A DNA stretch of 64,000 bases from Posidoniimonas polymericola (lineage in GTDB: Bacteria > Planctomycetota > Planctomycetia > Pirellulales > Lacipirellulaceae). This document shows, piece by piece, positions 1-7,560 of the stretch. The position numbers and the translations under genes were made by a program. Location: assembly GCF_007859935.1 (NCBI RefSeq), contig NZ_SJPO01000002.1, positions 1 to 64,000 of the forward strand, given 5' to 3'. Under the pieces are notes generated by a model. The model had not been told where the DNA came from, made no database searches, and saw nothing but the letters and a program-made list of their open reading frames with translations. The first letter of the stretch is position 1. The number at the start of each line of letters is the position of its first letter.

Positions 1-1
1 C

Positions 2-421
2 AAGAAGAAGAGCTGCTCGAGCTGCTGCGAGCCCTCGTGCTGTGCCGACCCGTCGTGCTGTGCTTCGGACAGCTGCTGTGGCGAGCCGTCGTGCTGTGCC
101 TCTGACAGCTGCTGCGAGCCGTCCTGCGGCTGCGACTCGTGCGGCAGCTGCTGCTCGAAGAAGCCTTGCCTGCTGGACAAGCTGTTCGGCAAGAAGAAGT
201 GCTGCTCGAGCTGCTGCGAGCCCTCGTGCTGTGCCGACCCGTCGTGCTGTGCCGCTCCGAGCTGTGGCGCCCCGAGCTGCGGTTGTGGCAGCAGCCCTGT
301 CTCGGCCCCGGCGCCGGTTCAGGTCAACGAGCCGACCCCGGTTCCGCCCGCCCCGATGTCCGACCCGAACGCTTCGGTTGGTCGTCAGCGTGACGTCGTC
401 CGTGCCGCCTTCGCTCGCTAA
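2..421 (+). CDS. Cysteine-rich repeat protein, C-terminal part (5' end outside window)
   Basis: The frame is open from base 2 to a TAA at 419-421 and has no start codon in the window, so only the last 139 residues are seen. About 30 of them are Cys, mostly as CC pairs in units such as CCEPSCC, CCADPSCC and CCASDS. A block is duplicated: bases 1-63 and 190-252 are identical except for one base, both beginning with a KKK run; the second copy follows LLDKLFG. The last ~45 residues are Pro-rich and Cys-free, ending in a basic stretch (GRQRDVVRAAFAR). A strong terminator follows. I do not recognise a named family. Cys-rich repeat proteins of this sort occur in planctomycetes; metal binding or disulfide-linked cell-surface roles are possible but are inference. 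The other frames here are shadows. Confidence 0.75.
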   Translation, partial: KKKSCSSCCEPSCCADPSCCASDSCCGEPSCCASDSCCEPSCGCDSCGSCCSKKPCLLDKLFGKKKCCSSCCEPSCCADPSCCAAPSCGAPSCGCGSSPVSAPAPVQVNEPTPVPPAPMSDPNASVGRQRDVVRAAFAR

Positions 422-470
422 TCGCGAACCGGTCGACACGACAGCGGACAATTGAGTCCCCCTTTTGTGA

Positions 471-507
471 CCTGCCCCAGGCTTCGGCCTGGGGCAGGTT
501 TTTTTTT
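471..507 (+). terminator. Rho-independent terminator of the Cys-rich gene
   Basis: A perfect 12-bp stem (471-482 with 487-498) closes on a TTCG tetraloop and is followed by nine T residues (499-507). It lies 50 bp after the TAA of the Cys-rich gene. It is one of the few textbook intrinsic terminators in the window. Confidence 0.9.
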
Positions 508-696
508 GCGCCGACTGGTAGGTCCATTCACCAATGGCGAGCGCCAAAGGGGCTCCGCGTTGCCAGCTCGCGAACCGGCTACCCTACGGCTGCCGCCGCA
601 GGTTGCTGGGGCGTCGGGAGAAGATTGCTAGAACCAGCGGCATCCACCGCATGCTTGCGTGAGGGTGAACCCGTGAGTGAGCGCAGCTGAGTGCCG

Positions 697-1635
697 CTAG
701 CCGGCCTGCCGCGGGAGGATCGGCTTGAAGTCCTCGGCCGGCAGGATCATCTGGCTGATCTTCACGCCAAACTTCTCGCCCACCTTGACGGTCTCGCCGG
801 TGGCGATCGGCTGGCCGCCGATCGAGATCTCGATCGGCGCGTCGCACGGCTTCTCAAAGGACAGGATCGAGCCCGGCCCGAGCGCCATGATCTCGTGCAC
901 GGTCTGCCGCTTCTCGGCGAGGGTCACCATCAGCGGCACCCGCACCTTCAGCAGGCTCTTGCTGTACGGGGGCAGCTGAGAGAAGTCGAAGATCCGCGGG
1001 CGGACAGGCTCGCCGGCCGCCCCGCTCGCTGGGGTCGGTTCGGAGGGTGCGGCCGACCCCTCTTTGCCCGCCTCGTCGCTTGCTTGGTCGTCGGCCTGCT
1101 CGGGCGCCGCTTCCTCCCCGGCCGCTCCGCCCTTGAGCACCTCGCCCGGCGAGCTCAGCGGCCACACCAGCCACAGCACGCCTTGGTCATCGCCCGACTT
1201 GAGCGTGATCGGCACGGCGGCCGCGCCGTCGGCCAGGCCGCCACGTCCGAGCGCCTCGCCGGCGTCGGTCACCCACGACGCCTCGAAGACGTCGGCCATC
1301 AGGGTTTCGGGAACGAGCAGCATGCTCAGTTCCTGCGCCAGCGTCGCTAGCTTGCTCTCGCCGGTCGGGTCGGGCGCCGGAGCCCAGTCGGGCGTCAGGC
1401 CACTCGACTCGGCGAGCATCGCCACCGCCCCCTCGCCCTCGAAAGCCATCAGCACCGCCAGGCTCGGTCCGCCGAATCCCTCGGGCGGGGCAGCCGGGTC
1501 GAAGGTGATCGACTCGCCGACCTCGAGCGTGAATTCACGATCGAGCGCCCGGGACAGCGCACCGGCTGCCTCCTCCGCCCCGGCCTGCGAGGCGGCGACG
1601 ACATCGGCGGCGATTTCTGGCGTGAGCTCGGACAA
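697..1635 (-). CDS. FliN-like flagellar motor switch protein (SpoA domain)
   Basis: 312 residues. The last ~95 residues form a SpoA/FliN-type domain: the segment beginning LPPYSKSLLKVRVPL, then TVHEIMALGPGSILSF, then the typical GQPIATGETVKVGEKFGVKI strand pattern. The first ~165 residues are an acidic, Ala-rich domain with similarity in style to the N-terminal part of FliY-type proteins, and residues ~170-215 are a low-complexity Glu/Ala/Pro linker. FliN proteins are part of the C-ring that switches flagellar rotation. No other flagellar gene is next to it (a FlgI-like protein lies at 59-61 kb). The gene is divergent from nadA. FliN family membership is clear; a true flagellar role versus another use of the SpoA domain is open. 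Confidence 0.8.
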   Translation of the reverse strand: MSELTPEIAADVVAASQAGAEEAAGALSRALDREFTLEVGESITFDPAAPPEGFGGPSLAVLMAFEGEGAVAMLAESSGLTPDWAPAPDPTGESKLATLAQELSMLLVPETLMADVFEASWVTDAGEALGRGGLADGAAAVPITLKSGDDQGVLWLVWPLSSPGEVLKGGAAGEEAAPEQADDQASDEAGKEGSAAPSEPTPASGAAGEPVRPRIFDFSQLPPYSKSLLKVRVPLMVTLAEKRQTVHEIMALGPGSILSFEKPCDAPIEISIGGQPIATGETVKVGEKFGVKISQMILPAEDFKPILPRQAG

Positions 1636-1744
1636 GGGGCGGCCGGGGTGCTAGCAGTCGTGGGAGCAGGTTGCAGCGAGGGCGCGAGGCCTTCTCCCTC
1701 AGTATCGGCCGCCCAGCCGTTAATCTTTGCCCAGGCCGCCGCGC

Positions 1745-1773
1745 TGTTTGCTGGCGGCGGCGATGCGTATAAT
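1745..1773 (+). promoter_or_regulatory. Possible promoter of nadA
   Basis: A perfect TATAAT occurs at 1768-1773 in otherwise very GC-rich DNA between the divergent fliN-like gene and nadA, with a TG dinucleotide just upstream. The hexamer 17 bp further up (TGTTTG, 1745-1750) is a weak match to a -35 box. It would give a 5' leader of about 135 nt for nadA. The placement is plausible but the -35 match is poor. Confidence 0.3.
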
Positions 1774-1915
1774 GGCCCGGCCTCATCGCGGTGCTAGCGT
1801 GCGTAGCCGATCCTGGGTTTGGTCCCACCCCTGGCGGGGTGGGCTGCCGTTGGGTGACGCTGGTTCGTGGGGGGGAGCCGTCCACGCTTACAAACCTTCT
1901 GCTTGCGATTGCTTT

Positions 1916-3070
1916 ATGCCTACTGCCGCCGAACCCGCGTTTCCCGACGTCAAACCGTACAAGTCGCTCTCGAACGACGAGCTGTCCGCCCGGATCGAGG
2001 CGGTCCGCGCCGAGCTCGGCCCGCGGCTCCTGATCCTCGGTCACCACTACCAGCAAGACGAGGTAATCGCCCACGCGGACCTCAGCGGCGACAGCTACCA
2101 GCTCAGCCAGATGGCGGCCGACAGCAGCGACTGCCGGGCGATCGCGTTCTGCGGCGTGCACTTCATGGCCGAGACCGCCGACATCCTCGCCAACCGGCCC
2201 GAAAAGCTGGCCGAGCGCAACGGCGAGCTGGTCCGCGTGATCCTGCCCGACATGGCCGCCGGCTGCAGCATGGCCGACATGGCCGCCATCGGTCAGATCG
2301 AGGACGCCTGGAGCCAGCTCGGCGAGGTGGTCGACACCGAGCGGCTGATCCCGGTCACGTACATCAACTCGGCCGCCAGCCTCAAGGCGTTCGTCGGCCG
2401 CCACGGCGGCATCGTCTGCACCAGCTCCAACGCCAAGGCCGCCATCGAGTGGGCCTTCCACAAGTCCAACGATGGGAAGGGGGGCGACCGCGTGATGTTC
2501 TTCCCCGACCAGCACCTCGGCCGCAACACGGCCCTCGGCATGGACATCAAGAACGACCAGATGCCGGTCTGGGACCCCTACGAGACCGACCTCGGCGGCA
2601 ACACCGAAGAGCAGCTGGAAAACTCGAAGGTGATCCTCTGGAAGGGCCACTGCAGCGTGCACCAGATGTTCAAGCCCGAGCACGTCGCGATGTTCCGCGA
2701 GCAGCACCCCGGCATCAAGATCCTGGTCCACCCCGAGTGCCCGCAGGACGTGTTCGAGCTGGCCGACGAGTACGGCAGCACGGGCAAGATCATCAACACC
2801 GTGAAGAATGCCCCCGCCGGGACCAAGTGGGCGATCGGCACCGAGCTGCACCTGGTGAACCGCCTGAAGCAGGAGCACCCGGAGCAGGAGGTCCACTTCC
2901 TCAGCCCGGTGGTCTGCATGTGCGCGACGATGTACCGCATCGACCTGGCGCACCTCTGCTGGACCCTCGAAAACCTCCGCGACGGCAGCCCCGTGAACAC
3001 CGTGGAGGTCGACGAAGAAACCTCCAAGTGGAGCCTCGTGGCCCTCGAACGGATGCTCGAAGTGAAGTAG
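1916..3070 (+). CDS. nadA: Quinolinate synthase NadA
   Basis: 384 residues. NadA condenses iminoaspartate with dihydroxyacetone phosphate to quinolinate in de novo NAD synthesis and needs a [4Fe-4S] cluster in the cytoplasm. Visible signatures are LGHHYQQDEV near the N terminus, the three cluster Cys in FCGVHFMAE, GHCSVHQ and CMCATMYR, the PDQHLGRN segment, and HPECPQDV. The frame is open upstream to 1727, but the conserved part begins soon after the ATG at 1916 (MPTAAEP), which I take as the start; the 63 codons above it are not NadA-like. Neither nadB nor nadC is adjacent, so the gene appears to stand alone. Confidence 0.95.
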   Translation: MPTAAEPAFPDVKPYKSLSNDELSARIEAVRAELGPRLLILGHHYQQDEVIAHADLSGDSYQLSQMAADSSDCRAIAFCGVHFMAETADILANRPEKLAERNGELVRVILPDMAAGCSMADMAAIGQIEDAWSQLGEVVDTERLIPVTYINSAASLKAFVGRHGGIVCTSSNAKAAIEWAFHKSNDGKGGDRVMFFPDQHLGRNTALGMDIKNDQMPVWDPYETDLGGNTEEQLENSKVILWKGHCSVHQMFKPEHVAMFREQHPGIKILVHPECPQDVFELADEYGSTGKIINTVKNAPAGTKWAIGTELHLVNRLKQEHPEQEVHFLSPVVCMCATMYRIDLAHLCWTLENLRDGSPVNTVEVDEETSKWSLVALERMLEVK

Positions 3071-3105
3071 CGCGCCCAACTGACTCGCGAAGTGACGCGC
3101 TCATA

Positions 3106-3170
3106 GTAGCCGGCGAGCTACGCCTCGCCGGTGTGCGGTAGGGGAATACTAATCACCGCTAATGTCCCTG
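3106..3170 (+). repeat. REP-type hairpin plus partial AACACTAAT element
   Basis: GTAG at 3106-3109 is followed by an 8-bp stem (CCGGCGAG at 3110-3117, CTCGCCGG at 3124-3131) with a CTACGC loop. A degenerate copy of the left arm of the AACACTAATGGCCGCT element follows (3141-3170). This is the same order as the composites at 4323-4516 and 5573-5750, but the right half is missing. Confidence 0.75.
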
Positions 3171-3186
3171 CGGTGTGAGCGGTTAG

Positions 3187-3266
3187 AACCACAAAGACAC
3201 GAAGGTCACAAAGAAGCTGAATGGCACGGCCTAGTCTTCGCTTTGTGTCGTTGTGCCGTCGTGGTT
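3187..3266. repeat. AACCACAAAG inverted repeat
   Basis: The arm at 3187-3213 (AACCACAAAGACACGAAGG followed by TCACAAAG) is an imperfect inverted copy of 3241-3266. The right arm lies inside the 3' end of the DUF1559 gene ending at 3231 and encodes its polar tail NHDGTTTQSED. Similar AACCACxAAGxxCAC repeats are scattered in many planctomycete genomes (recollection, not searched). Confidence 0.6.
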
Positions 3267-4304
3267 TATTTCTTCCGAGGTCGCCTTGTCGCTCGCCGTC
3301 CGCCGCCGATACAGCGGCGCGATCGCCAGCCCGATGAACAGGGCCGTCGACAGCACCCGCCGCCAATGGATGATGTGGCCGATGACGGCATCCTCCAGAT
3401 CGTAAACCCCTCCGTCAAAGTCTTCGGGGATCTCTTCGCCGCCTCCACGGGTCAACAGTGCCCGGGCGAGCTCTCGTGTCGGCACGAAGCCGATTGACCG
3501 CACGCGGCCGTCGGCGAAGCCGACGCAGCGGGGGTACAGCCCGTCGCCGCGGTAGCGGGTAGAGGCAAACAATCCAGGTTCCACCCACTCGTGGTGTACG
3601 TCGGAGGCGCGGGTGAGCAGGTCGATCGCCTCGTCCATGTTCAGGTCTCGCGGTTCGTACCAACGGACGCCGCGGCTCGCGACCTCAATGACGACAATCG
3701 TGTTGGACGTGCCGTCGGCAATGTCTTGGAACCGGACCGGTTTGCCGGGGCGGAAGACCGCCTCGTCGTCGACGACTGCCAGGTAGTGCGTCTCGTCCGG
3801 CAGGCTCTGCCGGGCAGGCCTCCGCGGGTTCTTGTAGAGAAAGAGTTGAAGGCCATCGACGAGGGTCGCGTTCGCAGGGCTGTCCCACGGCTCGTCGAGA
3901 TGAATCGCCTTGTAGAGCGGCAACTCTTCGACGTAGGGCAGGATCAGGGTGCGCCAACTGTGTAGCGGGGCGCCCTCGACGTCAGTAGAGTAGGCCGGCG
4001 GGAAGGAGCCGTGCGTGTCGTAGTAGTTGTGCAGCGCGAGGACCAGTTGCTTCATCTGGCTGATGCTCTGGTTGCGTCGGGATGCAGGCAAAGACCCGAC
4101 TGACGGCAGCAGCAGGGCGATCAATGTCGCGATCGCGCCGACGATGAACAGCCACTGCAGAAGCGTCGGCCAGCTCCAGCGCACAATGTGCAGCACGCAA
4201 ACGAACGAGGCGAGCACAATCCCCAGGGCCGGCTCAAACGTCCCCATCCCGGTGGCGAACAACGCCGTGAGCCAGAGCAGCGTGGCGATGGTGAAGCGTG
4301 GCAA
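3231..4304 (-). CDS. DUF1559 membrane protein with internal pilin-like helix
   Basis: 357 residues. After MPRFTIATLLWLTALF come two or three hydrophobic segments (about residues 1-70). Segment 4 and what follows ([22 protein letters not shown] then MKQLVLALHNYYDTHG) is the DUF1559 N-terminal helix, here placed inside the protein rather than at a prepilin cleavage site. DUF1559 hallmarks follow: SFPPAYS, LHSWRTLILPYVE, LDEPWDSPAN, DIADGTSNTIVVIE and VGFADGRV. A last hydrophobic segment (ALFIGLAIAPLY) precedes a tail encoded by a repeat. The family is hugely expanded in planctomycetes and its function is unknown. The first of three genes with the same kind of N terminus. Confidence 0.8.
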   Translation of the reverse strand: MPRFTIATLLWLTALFATGMGTFEPALGIVLASFVCVLHIVRWSWPTLLQWLFIVGAIATLIALLLPSVGSLPASRRNQSISQMKQLVLALHNYYDTHGSFPPAYSTDVEGAPLHSWRTLILPYVEELPLYKAIHLDEPWDSPANATLVDGLQLFLYKNPRRPARQSLPDETHYLAVVDDEAVFRPGKPVRFQDIADGTSNTIVVIEVASRGVRWYEPRDLNMDEAIDLLTRASDVHHEWVEPGLFASTRYRGDGLYPRCVGFADGRVRSIGFVPTRELARALLTRGGGEEIPEDFDGGVYDLEDAVIGHIIHWRRVLSTALFIGLAIAPLYRRRTASDKATSEEINHDGTTTQSED

Positions 4305-4322
4305 CGGGTTCTCTCTGCAAAG

Positions 4323-4516
4323 GTAGCCGGCGAGCTACGCCTCGCCGGTGTGCGGTGAGGGAACACTAATGGCCGCTGATTGACGCTAATCAGAGGAGGT
4401 GTCGCTGACCGGTATTAGCGATGGTTAGTGTCGATTAGTGTTCCCCCGGAGAATTCTATCGCGGATCCCAAGCAGATTCATTGCCGTTCTCCGGCAAGGT
4501 GTGGCTCGCCGGCTAT
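4323..4516. repeat. Composite REP - inverted repeat - REP element, copy 1
   Basis: Three parts in order: a REP hairpin with GTAG head on the + strand (4323-4348); an inverted repeat from GGGAACACTAATGGCCGCT to ATTAGTGTTCCCCC (4359-4447); and a REP hairpin on the - strand (4491-4516) with an ATAG head. The TAG of that last head is the stop codon of the DUF1559 gene ending at 4513. The layout matches the element at 5573-5750. Confidence 0.75.
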
Positions 4517-5553
4517 TCTGTGCCGTCGGCCGATTGCTTCTCGGTAGACTTCAATTCCGGCAAGAGAGAAACTGTGGCGAACAAGCAGAAGCCCAGCACA
4601 CGGTCCCAACGGATGAGTCGTTCCCTGTGGTTCATGTCCCAACCTCGGCGATAGCGGACGCGTCTGTCGTCGTCTTGGTCTGCGGTTAGAATCGCTCGAG
4701 CATAGACGCCATTGGGTTCGGCACGTACGTCTGCGGTGTGACCATCAGCAAACCCGACTTCGCCGCCCCATGTTTCGAACGTTGTGCTCCACGAGTGCTC
4801 GCGCACGTGGAGGTGCCGGAATTCTGTGGGAGTGGTGAGCAAACGAACGGCTTCAGAAACGGTTAGGTAGTCGGGATCGAGCCAGCACCGATTGCGGTCA
4901 GCGGTCTCGACAACGAGTGCCGTTGCGGCGAGACCGTCGGTCAATTCGGAAAGCGGGCGGCCGTCGCCCTCGGGGAAGGCGGTGTGGGGACCGACTACCA
5001 CAAAGTAGTTCGACGCCAACATTCCCGGAGCGCCGAGGTAGGTAGTGGGAAGGTGATCGAGCGCCTCGTTGCCGGGGCACCGGTAGACGTCTGGGATGCG
5101 TTCGGCGAGGGCGAGGTTGTGGGGGCTGTCCCATGGTTGGCTAAAGTCGTATGCGTCGTAGAGCTCTTGCTCACCCAGGTAGGGCAGCAACAGCACCCGC
5201 CAACTGTGCAGGGCGTCGCCGTCGGCGTTGCGCACGACTGGCGGGGGCAGGGCACCGTGGTCGTCCGCGTAGCTCAGCATCGCGTTAACTATCGTGCCGA
5301 CGCGCTGTTCGCAGGTACGATGGTCGACTTGGAGATTGCGATCGAACACGCCGGTGAAGAAGGGTCCGACCCACAGGGGGGAGAGCATGGCTAGCACCTT
5401 CCAACCCAGATGAACCTTTTTGTTCTTCAAGTTGACGGCCTGAATCAACACCACGGCTGAGCAGATTGCGCCGAGAACTGGGCCAAAGGTCGTCATACCG
5501 GCGGCGACCAGCGCAAACAACCAGAGCAGGGCAGTAATCGAGAAGCGTGGCAA
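4513..5553 (-). CDS. DUF1559 membrane protein, paralogue of its neighbour
   Basis: 346 residues, opening MPRFSITALLWLFALVAAGM and closely patterned on the gene ending at 3231. Hydrophobic segments span about residues 5-40 and 50-70. DUF1559 signatures are MLSYADDHGALPPP, LHSWRVLLLPYLGEQELYDAY, SQPWDSPHN, VYRCPGN, LTDGLAATALVVE and VGFADGHT. A C-terminal hydrophobic stretch (VLGFCLFATVSLLPEL) is present. It has no prepilin leader, unlike the pilin-type DUF1559 protein at 18119. The stop codon TAG coincides with the head of a REP hairpin. Separated from its paralogue by a composite repeat, which suggests tandem duplication with spread of repeats. Function unknown. Confidence 0.8.
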   Translation of the reverse strand: MPRFSITALLWLFALVAAGMTTFGPVLGAICSAVVLIQAVNLKNKKVHLGWKVLAMLSPLWVGPFFTGVFDRNLQVDHRTCEQRVGTIVNAMLSYADDHGALPPPVVRNADGDALHSWRVLLLPYLGEQELYDAYDFSQPWDSPHNLALAERIPDVYRCPGNEALDHLPTTYLGAPGMLASNYFVVVGPHTAFPEGDGRPLSELTDGLAATALVVETADRNRCWLDPDYLTVSEAVRLLTTPTEFRHLHVREHSWSTTFETWGGEVGFADGHTADVRAEPNGVYARAILTADQDDDRRVRYRRGWDMNHRERLIRWDRVLGFCLFATVSLLPELKSTEKQSADGTE

Positions 5554-5572
5554 ACGATAAACTCTCTTTCAG

Positions 5573-5750
5573 GTAGCCGGCGAGCTACGCCTCGCCGGGG
5601 GGCGGTGGGGAACGCTGATGGCCGCCAATGCCACCGCGGTGGGGGCGGCGTGCGGCTGGGACTAGTGCTCACTAGTGTTCCCTCCCTGTTGTATCGCCAA
5701 ATCAGCCCCCAATCATTGCCGTGCTCCGGCGAGGCGTAGCTCGCCGGCTA
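5573..5750. repeat. Composite REP - inverted repeat - REP element, copy 2
   Basis: A REP hairpin with GTAG head (5573-5598, + strand), then an inverted repeat from GGGGAACGCTGATGGCCG to CACTAGTGTTCCCT (5607-5683), then a - strand REP (5726-5750) with a TTAG head whose TAG is the stop codon of the gene ending at 5748. It is the same order and nearly the same length as copy 1 (178 versus 194 bp). Confidence 0.75.
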
Positions 5751-6110
5751 ACGGGCTTGTCTGCTTGTCAGATCGGCGACCGCTCGGCGGTAGCGGGGGA
5801 GGGGGGCGAGCGACAACGCGACGAACGCCAGCGGCATGAGCAGCCACGCCGACCACTGGGCGGGCCCGTCACTCAGGACGCGGAAGGTTTCGACGACCGC
5901 GGCGGTCGACATGAACACAAACCCCATCAGCAACACGTACAAGAGCGTGTCGCCCGACGGGTTGTACGACGCCTGCTGCCGGGTGGCGAACAAGAAGATC
6001 CAGAAGTAGATCGTGCAGCCGAACGCGGCGATCCCCCAGCCGCCAAACGCCCCGACCCCGACCGCCAATACGGCGGTCGCCCAGAGCAGCGTGAGCAGGT
6101 CGAATCGCAT
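5748..6110 (-). CDS. Small membrane protein with RF-TLLW N terminus
   Basis: 120 residues with about four hydrophobic segments (TLLWATAVLAVGVGAFGGWG, IAAFGCTIYFWIFLFA, LLYVLLMGFVFMSTAAVV and WLLMPLAFVALSLAPL) and a basic C terminus. The start MRFDLLTLLWATAVLAVG resembles the N termini of the two DUF1559 proteins just downstream, but there is no DUF1559 domain. It may be a truncated relative or simply share a common planctomycete membrane anchor. The TAG stop is part of a REP head. No function can be assigned. Confidence 0.6.
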   Translation of the reverse strand: MRFDLLTLLWATAVLAVGVGAFGGWGIAAFGCTIYFWIFLFATRQQASYNPSGDTLLYVLLMGFVFMSTAAVVETFRVLSDGPAQWSAWLLMPLAFVALSLAPLPRYRRAVADLTSRQAR

Positions 6111-6181
6111 CCGCAGAGCTCCGGCACGGGAGGAGAGGCACGAGCAGCTATCCTAGCGGATTCGCGCCCTCCGTGGAGAGA

Positions 6182-6207
6182 TGAGCCGGCGAGCTACGCC
6201 TCGACGG
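6182..6207 (+). repeat. Degenerate REP hairpin
   Basis: The stem CCGGCGAG / CTCGACGG (one mismatch) carries the same CTACGC loop as the REP copies at 3106, 4323 and 5573. The head is TGAG instead of GTAG. It lies upstream of the small membrane protein gene. Confidence 0.6.
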
Positions 6208-6365
6208 CGATCGGGGGCTCGGCAAGTTCGTTGTGGAAAAGTGGCTGTGCGACGGTTCTAATAGAGGGTTGGCCGGCGTCATTCTTTGCTAACTGGAGCC
6301 TTGCCGGCTGGGGCGGCCGGCCCTGGCTTAATCGTCCGATGCACGCCCCTTTGGACCCATTTGGC

Positions 6366-6494
6366 GGACAAAACCCCTGCGGCCAGACTTGTTGGGTTTG
6401 CCGTAAGGGGTTGCTGCTAAAGGCCTGGTGGGTTGCTTGGCGCCGCCTTGAGAGGGGTTTTGTCCCCTCCGATCGAATAATCGGACAAAACACC
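6366..6494. repeat. GGACAAAACCCC inverted-repeat element, copy 1
   Basis: GGACAAAACCCC at 6366-6377 and its exact reverse complement at 6454-6465 bound an 89-bp segment span of 100 bp in all. A third, near-perfect copy of the motif lies at 6483-6494. The same arrangement occurs at 52431-52529, and the interiors are alignable (for example TTTGCCGTAAGGGGTTGCTG here versus TTTCCGCTAAGTGCTTTGCT there). An open frame across this stretch has no protein-like features and is not annotated. Confidence 0.6.
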
Positions 6495-6528
6495 TGACGC
6501 CCACAACCACCGGAATCGACCCTCACCC

Positions 6529-7398
6529 GTGAAGCACCCCTGGCCCGACTACGAACTGATTGACTTTGGCGACGGCCGCAAGCTGGAACGTTTTGGCCAG
6601 GTCGTGGTCGACCGGCCTGCGCCGGCGGCCGAGGGCGGCCGCAAATCGGATCCGGCCGCGTGGACGCAGGCGGTCGGCGTCTACACCGGCGCGCGGGTTG
6701 GCGATGGCAAGTGGAAGTTCGCCGCCGGCGGCCCGCCGTCCGACGCGACGGTGCACGCGCCGCTCGCCGACGGGTGCGCGTTCCAGATGCAGCTCGAGTA
6801 CACGCCGGCGGGGCAGGTGGGGCTGTTCCCAGAGCAGTTTGAGAACTGGCGGTGGATTGCGGACTGGGTCGGGCGGGGTGAGCAGTTGAGGGTCCTCAAC
6901 CTGTTTGGCTACGCCGGCGGCAGCACGCTGGCGGCGGCGGCCGCGGGGGCGGCGGTGACGCACGTCGACGCATCAAAGCCGTCGGTCGCGTTGGCGCGGA
7001 AAAACGCCGAGGCGAGCGGGCTGGCCGACGCGCCGATCCGGTGGATCGTCGAGGACGCGGTGCGGTACTGCCAGCGGGAAGTCAAACGCGGCAACAGGTA
7101 CGACGCCGTGGTGCTCGACCCGCCGTCGTTTGGCCACGGGCCGAAGGGGGAGCAGTGGAAGCTGACCCGCGACCTGCCGGGCCTGTTGGGGGTGATCGCC
7201 GAGTTGGTCGAGGGGCGGCCCAAGTTCCTGCTGGCCACCTGCCACACGCCCGGCATCGGTCCGGCAGAGATCGGCGGCTACCTGGCCGACGGCGTGTTCG
7301 GCACGTGCGCCCAGCCCGCCAGCACGGGCGAGCACTTCCTGGTCGCGCGGGACGGCCGGCCGCTAGAGAGCGGGGTCTACGCGCGGTGGCCGCGGTAG
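6529..7398 (+). CDS. Class I SAM-dependent methyltransferase (RlmI/RlmK-like)
   Basis: 289 residues. The Rossmann methyltransferase core is clear: motif I NLFGYAGGST (about residues 124-133), an acidic residue at the end of strand 2 (HVDASKPSV), motif II/III IRWIVEDAVRY and the catalytic-region motif VVLDPPSFGHGPKG. The pattern is that of the PF10672-type family related to the 23S rRNA cytosine methyltransferases RlmI and RlmK, although the PUA domain of RlmI is absent. The likely substrate is rRNA or another RNA. The start codon at 6529 reads GTG and the protein begins at once with a conserved-looking MKHPWPDYELIDFGDGRKLERFG segment. Stands alone. Confidence 0.8.
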   Translation: MKHPWPDYELIDFGDGRKLERFGQVVVDRPAPAAEGGRKSDPAAWTQAVGVYTGARVGDGKWKFAAGGPPSDATVHAPLADGCAFQMQLEYTPAGQVGLFPEQFENWRWIADWVGRGEQLRVLNLFGYAGGSTLAAAAAGAAVTHVDASKPSVALARKNAEASGLADAPIRWIVEDAVRYCQREVKRGNRYDAVVLDPPSFGHGPKGEQWKLTRDLPGLLGVIAELVEGRPKFLLATCHTPGIGPAEIGGYLADGVFGTCAQPASTGEHFLVARDGRPLESGVYARWPR

Positions 7399-7440
7399 TT
7401 GATGACGCCACCACACAGGGGGTTACAGGAACGTGTAGCA

Positions 7441-7538
7441 ATAGCCGAGGGCCTACGGCCATCGGAGGCCTAGGGGACGTTCTCCTGCCATGGAGAACGC
7501 TACTTAGGGGCCTCCGACGGATGTAATCCGTCGGCTAC
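7441..7538. repeat. Cluster of three REP-type hairpins
   Basis: Three hairpins of the REP family with different stems: 7441-7465 (+, ATAG head, imperfect stem CCGAGGGCC/GGCCATCGG); 7478-7503 (-, stem CGTTCTCC/GGAGAACG, GTAG head); 7514-7538 (-, stem CCGACGGAT/ATCCGTCGG, GTAG head). They fill the gap between the methyltransferase and the convergent DUF1501 gene. The third stem recurs at 46086 and 52715. Confidence 0.75.
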
Positions 7539-7560
7539 GGGAGGGGGCTGCTCGACGCAA

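Noticed and set aside
42..455. Arg/Ala-rich frames overlapping the Cys-rich gene
   Set aside because: They are alternative readings of the same repeats; the Cys-rich frame is open from the left edge, ends before a strong terminator and has an ordered repeat structure.
1867..3141. 424-codon + strand frame overlapping nadA
   Set aside because: Arg/Pro-rich shadow of nadA; the nadA frame carries all family motifs.
6194..6526. 110-codon frame on the - strand over the GGACAAAACCCC element
   Set aside because: Lies entirely in repeat sequence and has no protein-like features.
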